13,842 bases of DNA from an uncultured Sulfurovum sp. (GTDB lineage Bacteria > Campylobacterota > Campylobacteria > Campylobacterales > Sulfurovaceae), in the NCBI GenBank assembly GCA_902727915.1, contig CACVAU010000088.1:1-13842 (forward strand), in the 5' to 3' direction. The notes under the pieces are model-generated. The model was not told the DNA's origin. It searched no databases and saw only the letters and a program-made list of their open reading frames with translations. Shown piece after piece: positions 13,579-13,842 of this stretch (position 1 is its first letter; every line of letters begins with the position of its first letter). Both the position numbers and the translations under genes were made by a program.

Positions 13579-13725
13579 ATGTTTACAATTGATGTAAAAG
13601 AGAATGAAAAAGCGTTGCTTTATAAAGATAAAAAATTTATAGAGTTGTATAAAACGAGAGACACCCAAATATTTAGCTATCTCTACCTCAACAGATCATC
13701 CAAACCAATAACATTAATCCCATAA
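13579..13725 (+). pseudogene. 5' stub of a slipin/SPFH-like gene
   Basis: ATG 13579 follows a strong AAAGGAG site (13567-13573). The frame reads MFTIDVKENEKALLYKDKKF, then IELYKTRDTQIF, and ends at TAA 13725 after 48 codons. The opening (I-V-ENE-ALLYKD-KF) resembles the N-terminus of stomatin-like slipins, which are normally about 250 or more residues. From about residue 36 on, the frame runs antisense through the end of the PIN gene on the other strand, so the original gene has been replaced from about 13680 onward. The family call rests on a short pattern and is tentative. Confidence 0.45.
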
Positions 13726-13842
13726 CTACGCTTATGAATTCCCTTATCTTCGGTAACAAACACATCACATCCATTTTTAATAGCACACTGAATTTGTAAT
13801 AAATCTTCAAAATCTATCTTCTTCTTATCGACACAAGCCTCT
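13683..13842 (-). CDS. C-terminal part of a PIN-domain protein (toxin), runs off the window
   Basis: The minus-strand frame is open from the window edge and ends at TAG 13685-13683, giving 52 residues. It reads DFEDLLQIQCAIKNGCDVFV, TEDKGIHKRSYGINVIGLDD, LLR. The FEDLLQ acidic pair and the GCDVFVTEDKG strand with its acidic residues are the third and fourth active-site blocks of a PIN domain, the same layout as GLEDTIQY...CDLILSNDKGF in the toxin at 1360-1788. Most likely a second VapC-like toxin, with its N-terminus and any antitoxin to the right of the window. Confidence 0.75.
   Translation of the reverse strand, partial: EACVDKKKIDFEDLLQIQCAIKNGCDVFVTEDKGIHKRSYGINVIGLDDLLR

Noticed and set aside
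1..13842. CRISPR array, insertion sequence or prophage genes
   Set aside because: No regularly spaced repeats, transposase, integrase or phage structural protein is visible in any frame.

Overview
The window is AT-rich DNA, probably from a Campylobacterota (epsilonproteobacterial) genome of the Arcobacter/Sulfurimonas type. This rests on the low GC, the style of the proteins (PDC and Cache sensors, a NasA-type molybdoenzyme next to a compact CysG) and the promoter style; it is an inference, not a species call.

Left part (1-2105): a dense toxin-antitoxin (TA) area. In order: the 5' stub of an antitoxin-like gene (+), an intact YefM-YoeB module (-) with TGTACA-type operator boxes, a broken RelE/YafQ-type toxin stub following an intact RelB/DinJ antitoxin (-), and an intact PIN toxin with its antitoxin (-). 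The stubs end where neighbouring modules begin, so modules seem to have landed on top of older ones.

Middle (2106-9481): a small membrane protein (-), then a two-gene + strand unit with a cytoplasmic NasA-like molybdopterin oxidoreductase and a bifunctional siroheme synthase (CysG-like), which fits nitrate/nitrite assimilation. The 3' end of the oxidoreductase gene and the gap after it are occupied by a palindromic element with 21-bp perfect inverted arms, each arm itself a hairpin; it encodes the last residues of the protein. Convergent to this is a - strand unit of a ThDP-dependent acetolactate-synthase-like enzyme and an NAD(P)-dependent aldehyde dehydrogenase, separated by 2 nt.

Right part (9482-13048): a PDC-sensor membrane protein (-), a serine esterase (+) whose promoter would give a leaderless mRNA, a secreted single-Cache protein (-), and a 381-residue protein of unknown function (-).

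Far right (13049-13842): the most unusual stretch. Downstream of a TATAAT box lies a tRNA-like sequence in circularly permuted order: the 3' half (anticodon 3' stem, variable loop, T arm, acceptor 3' strand) comes first, and the 5' half (acceptor 5' strand, D arm, anticodon 5' stem) follows directly. Both halves carry TTCCA at the break, so joining them gives a 7-nt anticodon loop with UCC (Gly). About 70 nt upstream and 190 nt downstream are gene-free and rich in possible stems, which raises the possibility of a permuted intron-exon RNA, though I could not identify an intron core. After it come a truncated slipin-like gene stub (+) and the C-terminal end of another PIN protein (-), again a TA gene abutting a broken gene.
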